Source of the DNA: Denitratimonas tolerans
Lineage (GTDB): Bacteria > Pseudomonadota > Gammaproteobacteria > Xanthomonadales > Xanthomonadaceae
Length of the DNA stretch: 64,000 nucleotides
Assembly: GCF_037203605.1 (NCBI RefSeq)
Contig: NZ_JBBDHC010000001.1
Coordinates: 226,444-290,443, forward strand
Direction of reading: 5' to 3'
The translations under genes were made by a program, and so were the position numbers. The notes under the pieces are model-generated. The model saw only the letters and a program-made list of their open reading frames with translations. It did not search any database and was not told the origin of the DNA. Below, piece by piece: positions 1 through 8,802 of this stretch. Position 1 is the first letter of the stretch. Every line of letters begins with the position of its first letter.

Positions 1-582
1 GGCGTGGTTGGTGCCCTGGCTGTGGCCCACCAGAAAGAAGGGGCGGCCCTGGTTGTAGTGCGTCGCGTAGTGTCGGAACGCGGCCAGCACGTCGGCGTAA
101 GCGAGGTTGAGCGGGGCCTGCTGCGCCTGCGCGTCCAGCGCATAGGTCGACAAGGTGATCTGGCGGTAGCGCGGCGCGTACACTCGCGCCACCGCGTTGA
201 ACGGCGTGGCCTGGGTGAGCAGCATCAGTTCGGCCATGTGGTTGGCGTCCGCATCATCCAGCGACGCATTGCGCACGTCTTCGCGCATCGCCGTGGTCGG
301 ATGCACATAGAACACGTCGGCCACCGCCTGTGCCTGCAGATCGGAAAACCCCGCGCCGCGCGGCGTCGCCATCGCCGCCGACGGATGATCGGGAAGCGCC
401 AGCCAGTGATCGGCCTGACCGTAGTCCAACGCCGCCCCGATCGGCACGTCGCCGCCCTGCGCGTGCGGCGCAGCACCCAGCCATCCGATCAGGAGCCCCA
501 CGGCGCACGCACCGCGCAGGCTGCGAAGCCGCCGGCGCGCGGATCGCGCCATCGTGTTCCATCGCGGATCGGGAAGCGTCAT
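1..582 (-). CDS. DUF3089 family alpha/beta-hydrolase-like protein, C-terminal part outside the window
   Basis: The reading frame is open from an ATG at 582 down to base 1 (194 codons), so the protein continues beyond the left edge. The start follows a GAGGAGA ribosome site. The N-terminus is basic and then hydrophobic (about residues 11-40), consistent with a signal peptide; a second in-frame ATG at codon 11 would give a shorter leader. The mature part has the family pattern: a DYGQADHWLALPD stretch, VFYVHPTT, IYAPRYRQ-like VYAPRYRQ, and a nucleophile-elbow motif GHSQG just before the edge. DUF3089 proteins are predicted serine hydrolases of unknown substrate. The gene lies downstream of glmS on the same strand with a 191-bp gap, so co-transcription is possible but not shown. 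Confidence 0.8.
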   Translation of the reverse strand, partial: MTLPDPRWNTMARSARRRLRSLRGACAVGLLIGWLGAAPHAQGGDVPIGAALDYGQADHWLALPDHPSAAMATPRGAGFSDLQAQAVADVFYVHPTTAMREDVRNASLDDADANHMAELMLLTQATPFNAVARVYAPRYRQITLSTYALDAQAQQAPLNLAYADVLAAFRHYATHYNQGRPFFLVGHSQGTNHA

Positions 583-773
583 CGCGGTCTCCTCGGGCAG
601 GAAGGGTGCGGAACCCCGCGGCGGACGTGGCGATCCCGGCACCGCCAGCTTAGGTGCCAGCCCGCGTCGCGCATAGCGCCGGCTGCCGCGCGGGCTTCGG
701 CCCGGCGTCGGGCCACACCGCTTGCGGCCTTGCGGATCCTGGCCGCAGGTCCGGCAACCCGCCGCCGCAGCGC

Positions 774-2606
774 TTATTCCACCGTCACGCTCTTGGCCAG
801 ATTGCGCGGCTTGTCGACGTCGGTGCCGCGCGCCAGGGCGGTGTGATAGGCAAGCAGCTGCACCGGGATCGCGTGCACGATGGGAGACAGGATCCCGACG
901 TGGCGCGGGGTGCGGATGACGTGCACGCCTTCGGACTGGGTGAAGCTGCTGTCGGCGTCGGCGAAGACGAACATCTCGCCGCCGCGCGCGCGCACTTCCT
1001 GGATGTTGGATTTCACCTTTTCCAGGAGCGCGTCGTTGGGCGCGATGACGACCACCGGCATGGCCTCGTCCACCAGCGCCAGCGGGCCATGCTTGAGCTC
1101 GCCGGCGGGGTAGCCTTCGGCGTGGATGTAGGAAATTTCCTTGAGCTTCAACGCGCCTTCCAGCGCGATCGGATAGTGCGTGCCGCGGCCGAGGAACAGG
1201 GCGTGCTGGCGCGGCGCGAATTTTTCCGCCCACGACGCCACCTGCGGCTCCAGGTTGAGCGCGTGCTGCACGCTGCCGGGCAGATGCCGCAGGTCATCGA
1301 GCAGCGCCGCTTCGCGTTCGGCATCGACCTGCCCGCGCAGTTTTCCGAGCGTGACCGCCAGCGCGAACAGCGCCACCAGCTGCGTGGTGAAGGCCTTGGT
1401 GGACGCCACGCCGATTTCCGCACCGGCACGGGTGTGGAACACCAGCCGGCTGGCGCGCGGGATGGCGCTCTCGGGCACGTTGCAGATCGACAGGGTCTTG
1501 TCCTGTCCCTGCGCCTTGGCGTATTTGAGCGCCTCCATCGTGTCCAGGGTTTCGCCGGACTGGGAGATGGTGACGATGAGCTGTTTCGGGTTCGCCACCA
1601 CGCGGCGATAGCGGTATTCGCTGGCGATGTCGACGGCGCAGGGAAGACCGGCGAGCGCTTCGATCCAGTAGCGCGCGGTCAGGCCGGCGTAATAGCTGGT
1701 GCCGCAGGCCAGAACCTGCACCGAGTCCACGTCGGCGAGAAGCCGCGCGGCGTCCGCTCCGAACAGCACCGCGTCGAACCCGCCGGCATCGACGATGCCC
1801 TCCACGGTGTCGCCGATGGCGCGCGGCTGCTCGTGGATCTCCTTCTGCATGAAGTGGCGGTACGGGCCCAGCTCGAGCGAGGCGAGCGAGACATCGGAGA
1901 CGTGCACCTCGCGCGTGACGGGCGCATCGTCGGCATCGAACACCCGCACCGCATCGCAGCTCAGCTCGGCGGTGTCGCCCTCCTCCAGGAAGATCACCCG
2001 GCGGGTGGCGGAAACGATCGCGGAAACGTCGGAAGCGACGAAGTTCTCGCCGTCGCCCAGGCCGACCAGCAGGGGACAGCCCACGCGCGCGGCCACCAGG
2101 GTGAAAGGATCGCGCCGGTCGATCACCGCCAGCGCGTAGGCACCGTGCAGCTCCTTCACCGCCTGCTGCAAGGCGCCGATCAGGCTGGCGCCCCGCGCGC
2201 GGTGGTGGTGGATGAGGTGGGCGATGACTTCGGTATCGGTCTGCGATTCGAACCGGTAGCCAAGCGCGATCAGGCGCTCGCGCTGCGCCTCGTGGTTCTC
2301 GATGATGCCGTTGTGCACCAGCGCCAGCTCGCCATGGCTGATGTGCGGGTGCGCGTTGGATTCGGTGACGCCGCCGTGCGTGGCCCAGCGGGTGTGGCCG
2401 ATGCCGAGGTGGGCGATCAGCCCTTCGGCCAGCGCAGCGGCTTCCATCTCGGCCACGCGCCCGGTGCGGCGCACGCGGTGCACGTCCTCGTTGGCGATCA
2501 CCGCGATGCCGGCCGAATCATAGCCACGGTATTCCAGCCGCTTGAGGCCATCGACCAGCAGGGGAACGACGTCACGATGGGCGATGGCGCCGACGATTCC
2601 ACACAT
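774..2606 (-). CDS. glmS: Glutamine--fructose-6-phosphate aminotransferase (isomerizing)
   Basis: GlmS makes glucosamine-6-phosphate from fructose-6-phosphate and glutamine, the first step to UDP-GlcNAc in the cytoplasm. The 610-residue length equals that of the family. It begins MCGIVGAI, so the catalytic Cys2 of the class II amidotransferase domain is present; TRWATHG and the NGIIEN motif follow. Two SIS domains fill the second half (SQSGETLDTMEALKYAK; GRGTHYPIALEGALKLKE), and the protein ends DKPRNLAKSVTVE as expected. The ATG at 2606 is fixed by the obligatory Met-Cys start; the longer open frame upstream is spurious. glmU, which acts later in the same pathway, lies 22 kb away. No glmS ribozyme was seen, and none is expected outside Gram-positives. 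Confidence 0.97.
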   Translation of the reverse strand: MCGIVGAIAHRDVVPLLVDGLKRLEYRGYDSAGIAVIANEDVHRVRRTGRVAEMEAAALAEGLIAHLGIGHTRWATHGGVTESNAHPHISHGELALVHNGIIENHEAQRERLIALGYRFESQTDTEVIAHLIHHHRARGASLIGALQQAVKELHGAYALAVIDRRDPFTLVAARVGCPLLVGLGDGENFVASDVSAIVSATRRVIFLEEGDTAELSCDAVRVFDADDAPVTREVHVSDVSLASLELGPYRHFMQKEIHEQPRAIGDTVEGIVDAGGFDAVLFGADAARLLADVDSVQVLACGTSYYAGLTARYWIEALAGLPCAVDIASEYRYRRVVANPKQLIVTISQSGETLDTMEALKYAKAQGQDKTLSICNVPESAIPRASRLVFHTRAGAEIGVASTKAFTTQLVALFALAVTLGKLRGQVDAEREAALLDDLRHLPGSVQHALNLEPQVASWAEKFAPRQHALFLGRGTHYPIALEGALKLKEISYIHAEGYPAGELKHGPLALVDEAMPVVVIAPNDALLEKVKSNIQEVRARGGEMFVFADADSSFTQSEGVHVIRTPRHVGILSPIVHAIPVQLLAYHTALARGTDVDKPRNLAKSVTVE

Positions 2607-2673
2607 GGAGCTTCTCAAGGGCGGGACGGGGCGGGAAGTATCGCATGCACCCCGTCCGGGGATTGTGGCAAAC

Positions 2674-2685
2674 GTCCGGCCGGAC
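2674..2685. promoter_or_regulatory. Palindrome, candidate upstream activator site
   Basis: GTCCGGCCGGAC is a perfect 12-bp palindrome. It is followed by further GGACAG copies at 2682-2696. It lies about 65-75 bp upstream of the sigma-54 promoter match, within the usual range for enhancer-binding-protein sites. It would suit the NtrC-type regulator encoded at the end of the same operon. It could equally act on the divergent glmS promoter. The functional assignment is inference. Confidence 0.35.
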
Positions 2686-2750
2686 AGGGCGGACAGCGGG
2701 CGGGATATAAAAAACACTGCAAAAACAAATGGCTGCGGCGGATAAATGGT

Positions 2751-2765
2751 TGGCATGCATCCTGC
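2751..2765 (+). promoter_or_regulatory. Sigma-54 (RpoN) promoter, -24/-12 elements
   Basis: TGGCATGCATCCTGC matches the sigma-54 consensus TGGCACG-N4-TTGC at all but two positions. The invariant GG (2752-2753) and GC (2764-2765) have the correct 10-nt spacing. Transcription would start near 2777, just upstream of the adaptor ATG at 2800. The operon it would drive ends with a sigma-54 activator and its kinase, which makes autoregulated expression likely. Confidence 0.65.
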
Positions 2766-2799
2766 CTTATGAACAGGAGTATCCCGATCCGAGCCCTCC

Positions 2800-4080
2800 A
2801 TGATCCGTGACACTTCCGCCCAAGACAGCCTGCGCAGCCCGCTCGACATCCGCCGCCGCACGCGTCGCCGCTGGCTGATCCTCGCCGCTGCGGGCCTTGC
2901 CTTCGTGCTGGCGCTGGCATGGCTGGTGTCGGGCTGGTCGACTGGTGGCCGTTCGGTTGATGCCTCGCGTCTGCGCATCGCCACCGTCACCCGCGGCGAT
3001 CTGGTGCGCGACTTGTCGGCCGAGGCGCGTGTCATCACCGCCAACAGCCCCACCCTGTACGCCATCGCCGGCGGCACCGTGCGCCTGGACGTGGTCGCCG
3101 GCGACGCCGTAAGTGCGGGACAGACACTGGCCAGCATCGACAGCCCGGAACTGCGCAGCCGGCTGGTGCAGGAGGAATCCACCCTGGCCAGCCTGGAAGG
3201 CGAATCGCGCCGCGCCGGCCTGGATGCACGGCTGGCCCGCTTCGAGGCGCGCAAGCTGCTCGACCAGGCCCGGGTGGAACAGACCGCCGCCCAGCGCGAC
3301 CTGGAGCGCATGCAGCGCGCCTTCGACCTGGGCGCGCTGCCGCGCAACGATCTGGATCGCGCCCGCGACAACCTGCGCAAGGCCGAGATCGGCGTCGCCG
3401 CCGCGCGCGAAAGCCACGAGTTGCAGTTGCAGGGCACAAAGATCGATGCCGAGAACAAGCGTCTGCTGGCGATCCGCCAGAAGGCCGTGGTCGATGAGCT
3501 GCAACGCCAGGTCGACGCCCTGGCCTTGCGCGCGCCCTTCGACGGACAGGTCGGCCAGGTGCAGGTGGCACAGGGTGCCAACGTCGCCATCCACGCACCG
3601 ATCCTGAGCGTGGTGGATCTGTCGGAATTCGAGGTGGAAGTGCGCGTGCCCGAAAGTTTCGCGCGTGACCTTGCCATCGGCATTCCCGCCGAAGTGCGCG
3701 GCAACGCCGCGATGTACACCGCGAGCGTGGCGGCGGTATCACCCGAAGTGGTCAATGGCGAAGTGACCGCACGGCTGCGCTTCGACGAGGGCGAACAGCC
3801 GCCCGGCCTGCGCCAGAACCAGCGCCTTTCCGCCCGCATCGTGCTGGACCGTCGCGATGACATCCTGCGGATCGAGCGCGGCCCCTTCCTGGAACAGGGT
3901 GGTGGCCGCTATGCCTGGGTGGTCGAGGGCAGCAGCGCGGTGCGCCGCCCGATCCAGCTCGGCGTGGCCGGGCTCGATGCGGTGGAAGTGATATCCGGTT
4001 TGGAGGCCGGCGACCGGGTGGTGATTTCCGGTGCCGACCGCTTCGACAACGCGGACAGGGTCCGCATCACGGGAGACTGA
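2800..4080 (+). CDS. MacA/HlyD-like periplasmic adaptor of an ABC export system
   Basis: This is a 426-residue membrane-fusion protein. It has a basic N-terminus, one membrane anchor (about 25-45), a barrel/lipoyl-like part (about 60-120), a long alpha-helical hairpin (about 125-235), and then the returning lipoyl half (LRAPFDGQVGQVQVAQGA) and beta-barrel and membrane-proximal domains. Such adaptors link an inner-membrane ABC transporter to an outer-membrane channel; no TolC gene is in the window. It is the first gene of the cluster, 3 bp ahead of the ATPase gene. The only AGGAG (2775-2779) is rather far from the ATG, and a closer GAG at 2791 may serve, so the start is probable rather than certain. 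Substrate unknown; peptides, macrolides or lipids are possible for this family. Confidence 0.85.
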   Translation: MIRDTSAQDSLRSPLDIRRRTRRRWLILAAAGLAFVLALAWLVSGWSTGGRSVDASRLRIATVTRGDLVRDLSAEARVITANSPTLYAIAGGTVRLDVVAGDAVSAGQTLASIDSPELRSRLVQEESTLASLEGESRRAGLDARLARFEARKLLDQARVEQTAAQRDLERMQRAFDLGALPRNDLDRARDNLRKAEIGVAAARESHELQLQGTKIDAENKRLLAIRQKAVVDELQRQVDALALRAPFDGQVGQVQVAQGANVAIHAPILSVVDLSEFEVEVRVPESFARDLAIGIPAEVRGNAAMYTASVAAVSPEVVNGEVTARLRFDEGEQPPGLRQNQRLSARIVLDRRDDILRIERGPFLEQGGGRYAWVVEGSSAVRRPIQLGVAGLDAVEVISGLEAGDRVVISGADRFDNADRVRITGD

Positions 4081-4083
4081 GCC

Positions 4084-4776
4084 ATGCTCAACATGCAAGA
4101 CGTCAGCAAGATCTATCGCACCGAACTGGTCGAAACCCACGCCCTGCGCGCGCTCGACCTCGTCGTGAAGGAAGGCGAGTTCGTCGCCGTCACCGGCCCG
4201 TCCGGTTCGGGCAAGACGACCTTCCTCAACATCGCCGGCCTGCTGGAGGAGTTCACCAGCGGCAGCTACGTGCTCGATGGCGTGGACGTCAAAGGTCTCG
4301 ACGACAACGCCCGCTCGAAGCTGCGCAACCGCAAGATCGGCTTCATCTTCCAGAGCTTCAACCTGATCCCCGACCTCAACCTGTTCGACAATGTCGACGT
4401 GCCGCTGCGCTATCGCGGCATGGGCGCGGCCGAGCGCCGCCAACGCATCGAAAAGGCGCTGACCGACGTGGGCCTGGGCTCGCGCATGAAGCACTACCCG
4501 GCGGAACTGTCCGGCGGCCAGCAGCAGCGCGCCGCCATCGCCCGCGCCCTGGCCGGCGACCCGCGCCTGCTGCTGGCGGACGAGCCCACCGGCAACCTCG
4601 ATTCGCAAATGGCCCGCAGCGTGATGGAGCTGCTGGAGGACATCAACGCGCGCGGCACCACCATCGTGATGGTCACCCACGACGCCGAACTGGCTGCCCG
4701 CGCCCAGCGCAACGTGCATATCGTCGATGGCATGGCGACCGACCTGCAGCGTGGTTCGGTGCTGGCCTCGGCCTGA
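4084..4776 (+). CDS. ABC transporter ATP-binding protein, MacB/LolD type
   Basis: This 230-residue nucleotide-binding subunit has Walker A GPSGSGKT (38-45), Q-loop FIFQSFNL, signature LSGGQQQR, Walker B LLLADEPTG and switch histidine VTHD. The sequence class is that of MacB, LolD and FtsE ATPases, which pair with FtsX-like permeases and power extraction or export at the periplasmic face rather than transport through a channel. It is the only ATPase in a cluster of four permeases, so it presumably serves all of them. It lies 3 bp after the adaptor gene and 2 bp before the first permease gene, a tightly packed operon. Confidence 0.93.
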   Translation: MLNMQDVSKIYRTELVETHALRALDLVVKEGEFVAVTGPSGSGKTTFLNIAGLLEEFTSGSYVLDGVDVKGLDDNARSKLRNRKIGFIFQSFNLIPDLNLFDNVDVPLRYRGMGAAERRQRIEKALTDVGLGSRMKHYPAELSGGQQQRAAIARALAGDPRLLLADEPTGNLDSQMARSVMELLEDINARGTTIVMVTHDAELAARAQRNVHIVDGMATDLQRGSVLASA

Positions 4777-4778
4777 CC

Positions 4779-6101
4779 ATGTTTGCCTACTACCTCAAAC
4801 TCGCCCTGCGCAGTCTGCGTCGTCACCCGGTGTTGACCGTGTTGATGGTGCTGTCGATTGCCGTGGGCATCGGCGCGGCGATGACCACGCTGACGGTGAT
4901 GCACCTGCTTTCCGGCGATCCGCTGCCGGGCCGCAGCCAGCATATCTTCTACCCGCAGGTGGACGCGCTTTCGACCGATCGCGCACGACGCCAGCCGCCG
5001 GACATGCTCGATTACACCTCCGCGATGGACTTGTGGCGCGCCCAACGCGCCGACCGCCAGGCCCTGGTGAACGACAGCCGGATCAAGTTGCAGGCACCGG
5101 ATACCGGGCATCCGTCGCTGATGACGACGATGCTGTCCACCCACGCCGACTTCTTCCCGATGTTTGCCGTGCCCTTCGCCTTCGGGGGTGCCTGGACGGC
5201 CGAGGATGACGAGCGTCATGCGCGAGTCGCGGTGATTTCGGCGGATCTCAACGAAAAACTCTTCGGCGGCGACAACAGCGTCGGGCGAACGCTGCGCATC
5301 CGCGATGCCGAGGTCCGCATCGTCGGTGTGCTCGCACCGTGGCGGCCCTCGCCGCAATTCCACACCCTGGCCGGTGGCAACTTTTCGCAGGGCGATACCG
5401 CCAGCTTCTACGACACGCCGGAGGATGTGATGGTGCCGTTCCAGACGGGGCTGGAAATCAACGACGGCCACTTTGCCCAGTTCACCTGCAATGCCCTGCC
5501 GGCCACGCCCGGTAGCCTGCAGAACACCGATTGCGTGTGGTTGCAGTTGTGGGTGGAACTGGACAGTAACGCGAAAGTGGCCGATTACCGCCGTTTCGTC
5601 ACCGACTACGCCGCGCAGCAAAAGGCGCTGGGGCGCATGCCGTTTCCGGAGAACGCCCGTCTGTTGTCGCTGATGGAATGGCTGGACTACAACCGGGTGG
5701 TGCCACGCGACGTGCGCCTGCAAAGCTGGTTGGCGCTGGCCTTCCTGCTGGTTTGCCTGTTCAACACGGTCGGCCTGCTGCTGGCGAAGTTCATGCGCCG
5801 TGGCGGTGAAATCGGCGTGCGTCGTGCGCTGGGTGCATCGAGGCGTTCGATCTTCGCCCAATGCCTGACCGAGGCGGGATTGACCGGAGTGATCGGCGGC
5901 GCGTTCGGACTGTTGCTGACCCTGCTCGGTCTTTGGGCGGTGCGCCGCCAGCCGGTGGAGTACGCCGACCTGATACACCTGGACATGCCGATGTTTGTGG
6001 CCACCTTCGCGCTTGCGCTGGCCGCCAGTGGGATCGCCGGGCTGTTCCCCGCCTTGCGTGCCAGCCGCATCGCGCCGGCCATGCAACTGAAAACACTCTG
6101 A
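4779..6101 (+). CDS. FtsX/MacB-type ABC permease, type A copy 1
   Basis: This 440-residue permease has the MacB topology. There is one N-terminal membrane helix (about 18-40), a large periplasmic domain, and three C-terminal helices (about 325-345, 370-392, 407-428). The FtsX signature GEIGVRRALGASRRSIFAQ follows the second helix. It starts MFAYYLKLALRSLRR, almost the same as the permease at 7347-8645, of which it is a paralogue. It lies directly behind the ATPase gene and 13 bp before the type B permease; A and B probably form a heterodimer. Substrate not deducible. Confidence 0.88.
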   Translation: MFAYYLKLALRSLRRHPVLTVLMVLSIAVGIGAAMTTLTVMHLLSGDPLPGRSQHIFYPQVDALSTDRARRQPPDMLDYTSAMDLWRAQRADRQALVNDSRIKLQAPDTGHPSLMTTMLSTHADFFPMFAVPFAFGGAWTAEDDERHARVAVISADLNEKLFGGDNSVGRTLRIRDAEVRIVGVLAPWRPSPQFHTLAGGNFSQGDTASFYDTPEDVMVPFQTGLEINDGHFAQFTCNALPATPGSLQNTDCVWLQLWVELDSNAKVADYRRFVTDYAAQQKALGRMPFPENARLLSLMEWLDYNRVVPRDVRLQSWLALAFLLVCLFNTVGLLLAKFMRRGGEIGVRRALGASRRSIFAQCLTEAGLTGVIGGAFGLLLTLLGLWAVRRQPVEYADLIHLDMPMFVATFALALAASGIAGLFPALRASRIAPAMQLKTL

Positions 6102-6114
6102 GCGGAGCCGATAC

Positions 6115-7329
6115 ATGGACATCAAGCCGATCATCTCCGCACTGCGTCGCCACCGTGTCGCCGCGGCACTGATCACGCTGGAAATCGCGTTGGCCTGCGC
6201 GGTGCTGTGCAATGCGTTCTTCCTGATCAACAATCGCCAGGAACTGATGCGCATCGTCAGCGGAGTGGATGAAAGTGCCACCGGCGTGATCGCGTTGAGT
6301 GGTTGCGAGGGTTGCGGCAACGCCGACTTCAATGCGCGTGTGCTCGGCGCACTGCGTGCGATTCCCGGACTGCGTGCCGCCGGCACCGCAAACAGCACCC
6401 CGTTCGGCCCGCGTGCCGGCTACATGGGTGCCAGCCTCGACCGCGAGCAACAGCACTGGGCTGGCGTGCTGCACTTCTATCTGTTCGATGCCGCGGCGAT
6501 CGAGGCGCTCGACCTGCATCCGGTGCAGGGCAGCCCCTTTGCTTCCGACGACTTCCAGCCCGTCGAGAACTTCATACCGACCGAGGCTCCGGTGTGGGTC
6601 ACGCGTGCCTTGGCCGAGCATCTGTGGCCAGGGGAGAACCCGCTGGGCAGGGAATTGTGGAGCGGCGGGCATTTCCGTGTGACCGGCGTGGTGGAAAACT
6701 TCGCGGTCACCTCCCCGGGGCGCAGCGAAGAGGGTGTGGCCGGCGCGCAATGGTCGGTGATCGTGCCGGTGCGCGACGATGCACAATCGGGCAGCTACGT
6801 GCTGCGCGCCGATGCGCTCGACCTGCCCCGGGTGATGCAGGCCGCGCGCGAAGCGGTGGCGCGGGCCGTGCCCGAAGCGGTGCTTGACCTGCAGCAGAGC
6901 CGGGAACTGTCGGAGCTGCGTGAACACTATTTCCGCAGTGACCGCGCGATGGCCTGGCTGTTGATCGGCGTGATCGCCGCAATGCTGCTGGTCACCGCGC
7001 TGGGCATCGTCGGCCTGGCCAGCTTCTGGGTGCAGCAGCGCACTCGCCAGATCGGCGTGCGGCGCGCGCTCGGTGCCACGCGCAGCGACATCCTGCGCTA
7101 TTTCCAGACGGAGAATTTCCTGCTCGCCGGCATGGGCATCGCGCTCGGCATGGCATTGGCCTATGGCGGCAATCTGCTGCTGATGCGCCACTTCGAACTG
7201 GCGCGGCTGCCGCTGGCCTACCTTCCGGCCGGTGCCTGCTTGTTGTGGCTCATCGGCCAGGTCGCCGTGCTCGGCCCTGCCCTGCGTGCCGCCGCCATTC
7301 CCCCCGCCACCGCCACCCGCAGCGCCTGA
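6115..7329 (+). CDS. FtsX/MacB-type ABC permease, type B copy 1
   Basis: This 404-residue permease of the FtsX family starts MDIKPIISALRRHRVAAAL. Its N-terminal helix (TLEIALACAVLCNAFFL) is followed by a periplasmic domain of about 250 residues and three C-terminal helices. The FtsX signature RQIGVRRALGATRSDILRY is near residue 315. It differs from type A but is closely similar to the gene at 8803-10026. Gene order A-B is repeated in the next two genes. A CEGCGN cysteine pair near residue 63 lies at the start of the periplasmic domain; it is absent from the paralogue and could form a disulfide (inference). Confidence 0.87.
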   Translation: MDIKPIISALRRHRVAAALITLEIALACAVLCNAFFLINNRQELMRIVSGVDESATGVIALSGCEGCGNADFNARVLGALRAIPGLRAAGTANSTPFGPRAGYMGASLDREQQHWAGVLHFYLFDAAAIEALDLHPVQGSPFASDDFQPVENFIPTEAPVWVTRALAEHLWPGENPLGRELWSGGHFRVTGVVENFAVTSPGRSEEGVAGAQWSVIVPVRDDAQSGSYVLRADALDLPRVMQAAREAVARAVPEAVLDLQQSRELSELREHYFRSDRAMAWLLIGVIAAMLLVTALGIVGLASFWVQQRTRQIGVRRALGATRSDILRYFQTENFLLAGMGIALGMALAYGGNLLLMRHFELARLPLAYLPAGACLLWLIGQVAVLGPALRAAAIPPATATRSA

Positions 7330-7346
7330 AAATCCGAGGAGCCGAA

Positions 7347-8645
7347 ATGTTTGCCTATTACCTTCGTCTGGCCCTGCGCAGCTTCCGCCGCAACAAGGCG
7401 CTGACCGCGCTGATGGTGCTGGCGATCGCGCTGGGCATCGGCGCGACGATGACCACGTTGACGGTGTTCCATGTGCTGTCGGGTGACCCGATTCCGCAAA
7501 AGAGCGGGCGCTTGTTCTACGTGCAGCTCGATCCGCAGACCCGCGAGGGTTACCGGCCTGGCGAAGAGCCGGAATGGCAACTGACCCGCTACGACGCGGA
7601 GGAGCTGTTGCGCCAGAAGCGTGCGCCGCGCCAGGCGCTGATGACCGGTGGTGGCGGCATCGTGGAGCCGCGCGATACGGGCCTCAAGCCGTTCAGCGTC
7701 GGGGCACGCTATGCCTCCGCGGATTTTTTCCCGATGTTCGACACGCCGTTCCTCCATGGCTCGGGCTGGACCGCTGCCGAGGATGTGAGCCATGCGCGGG
7801 TGGCGGTGATCAGTCGCGCGCTGAATGAAAAACTGTTTGGCGAAAGCAGTGGCGTGGGCCGGGAGGTCCGGTTCGACGGGAACGCGCTGCATGTGGTCGG
7901 CGTGCTCGACGCCTGGAGCCCGCAGCCATTGTTCTACGACCTGTTCGGTTACGACCGCCAGGAGGACGTTTTCATCCCCTTTTCCACCTCGCGCGACCTG
8001 AAACTGGACCGCCGCGGGACGATGAACTGTTTCGGCCGCGAGATCGTCAACGACCAGACCGCTTTGAACGTGCCCTGCGCATGGATCCAGTATTGGGTGG
8101 AGCTGGATTCGCCGGCCGACGCGCCTGCGTTCAAGGCCTATCTGGACAACTACTCCGAGCAGCAGCGCGCCGCCGGCCGGTTCGAGCGCCCGGCCAACAC
8201 CCGCCTGCGCGATGTGATGGCGTGGTTGGACTATCGCGGCGTGGTGCCTGGCGACGTGCGGCTGCAGATGTGGCTGGCCTTCGGTTTCCTGCTGGTGTGT
8301 CTGGTCAACACGGTGGGTCTGCTGCTGGCCAAGTTCCTGCGCCGCAGTGGCGAGATCGGCGTGCGTCGCGCGCTGGGTGCCAGCCGCGCGGAGATCTTCC
8401 GGCAATGCCTGGTCGAGGCCGGAGCCATTGGTCTGGCCGGTGGCGTGCTGGGCCTGCTGCTGGCGTTGGGCGGCCTGTGGGTGGTGCGCCAACGGCCTGC
8501 CGACTACGCCTCGCTGGCGCATCTGGATGGCTCGATGCTGCTGCTGACGTTCGCGCTGGCGCTCATCGCCAGCCTGCTGGCTGGCGTGTTGCCGGCGTGG
8601 CGTGCGATGCAGGTGCCGCCTGCCCTGCAACTGAAATCCCAGTAG
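7347..8645 (+). CDS. FtsX/MacB-type ABC permease, type A copy 2
   Basis: This 432-residue paralogue of the permease at 4779-6101 starts MFAYYLRLALRSFRRNKALT and has the same one-plus-three membrane helix layout and a GEIGVRRALGASRAEIFRQ signature. The ATG at 7347 follows an AGGAG and aligns with the paralogue; the frame is open further upstream, but that part overlaps the end of the previous gene and is spurious. It begins 17 bp after the first type B gene. The two A copies differ most in the periplasmic domain, as expected if the pairs recognise different substrates (inference). Confidence 0.88.
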   Translation: MFAYYLRLALRSFRRNKALTALMVLAIALGIGATMTTLTVFHVLSGDPIPQKSGRLFYVQLDPQTREGYRPGEEPEWQLTRYDAEELLRQKRAPRQALMTGGGGIVEPRDTGLKPFSVGARYASADFFPMFDTPFLHGSGWTAAEDVSHARVAVISRALNEKLFGESSGVGREVRFDGNALHVVGVLDAWSPQPLFYDLFGYDRQEDVFIPFSTSRDLKLDRRGTMNCFGREIVNDQTALNVPCAWIQYWVELDSPADAPAFKAYLDNYSEQQRAAGRFERPANTRLRDVMAWLDYRGVVPGDVRLQMWLAFGFLLVCLVNTVGLLLAKFLRRSGEIGVRRALGASRAEIFRQCLVEAGAIGLAGGVLGLLLALGGLWVVRQRPADYASLAHLDGSMLLLTFALALIASLLAGVLPAWRAMQVPPALQLKSQ

Positions 8646-8693
8646 GTCGGGGCTGCGCCTCCGTCGCTTCCACTGGCCGAGGCACGCCCCGAC
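8646..8693. repeat. REP-like inverted repeat between permease genes
   Basis: Arms GTCGGGGC (8646-8653) and GCCCCGAC (8686-8693) pair across a GC-rich loop that itself contains complementary CCTCCGTC/GGCCGAGG-like segments. The same GTCGGGG/CCCCGAC arms recur at 30344, 30471 and 50578. It lies at the start of the only sizeable gap (157 bp) in the permease array, just after the stop of permease A2. Confidence 0.6.
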
Positions 8694-8802
8694 ACACCAA
8701 AGATCGATGCAGTGTCGCCAATGTTTTCGAACGTCCGCGCCCTTCCAAGCCATCGGGCGCACAGCCCCGATCCACGGCTCTCGACATACCACTGAGGTCA
8801 CC

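Noticed and set aside
2706..2711. TATAAA as a sigma-70 -10 for the export operon.
   Set aside because: No -35 at proper spacing, whereas the sigma-54 match at 2751-2765 has correct spacing and context.
654..3863. Very long open frames (718 and 1029 codons) crossing glmS and the adaptor gene.
   Set aside because: They are opposite-frame or extended artefacts of GC-rich DNA. Only the GlmS part, from Met-Cys at 2606, has family content.
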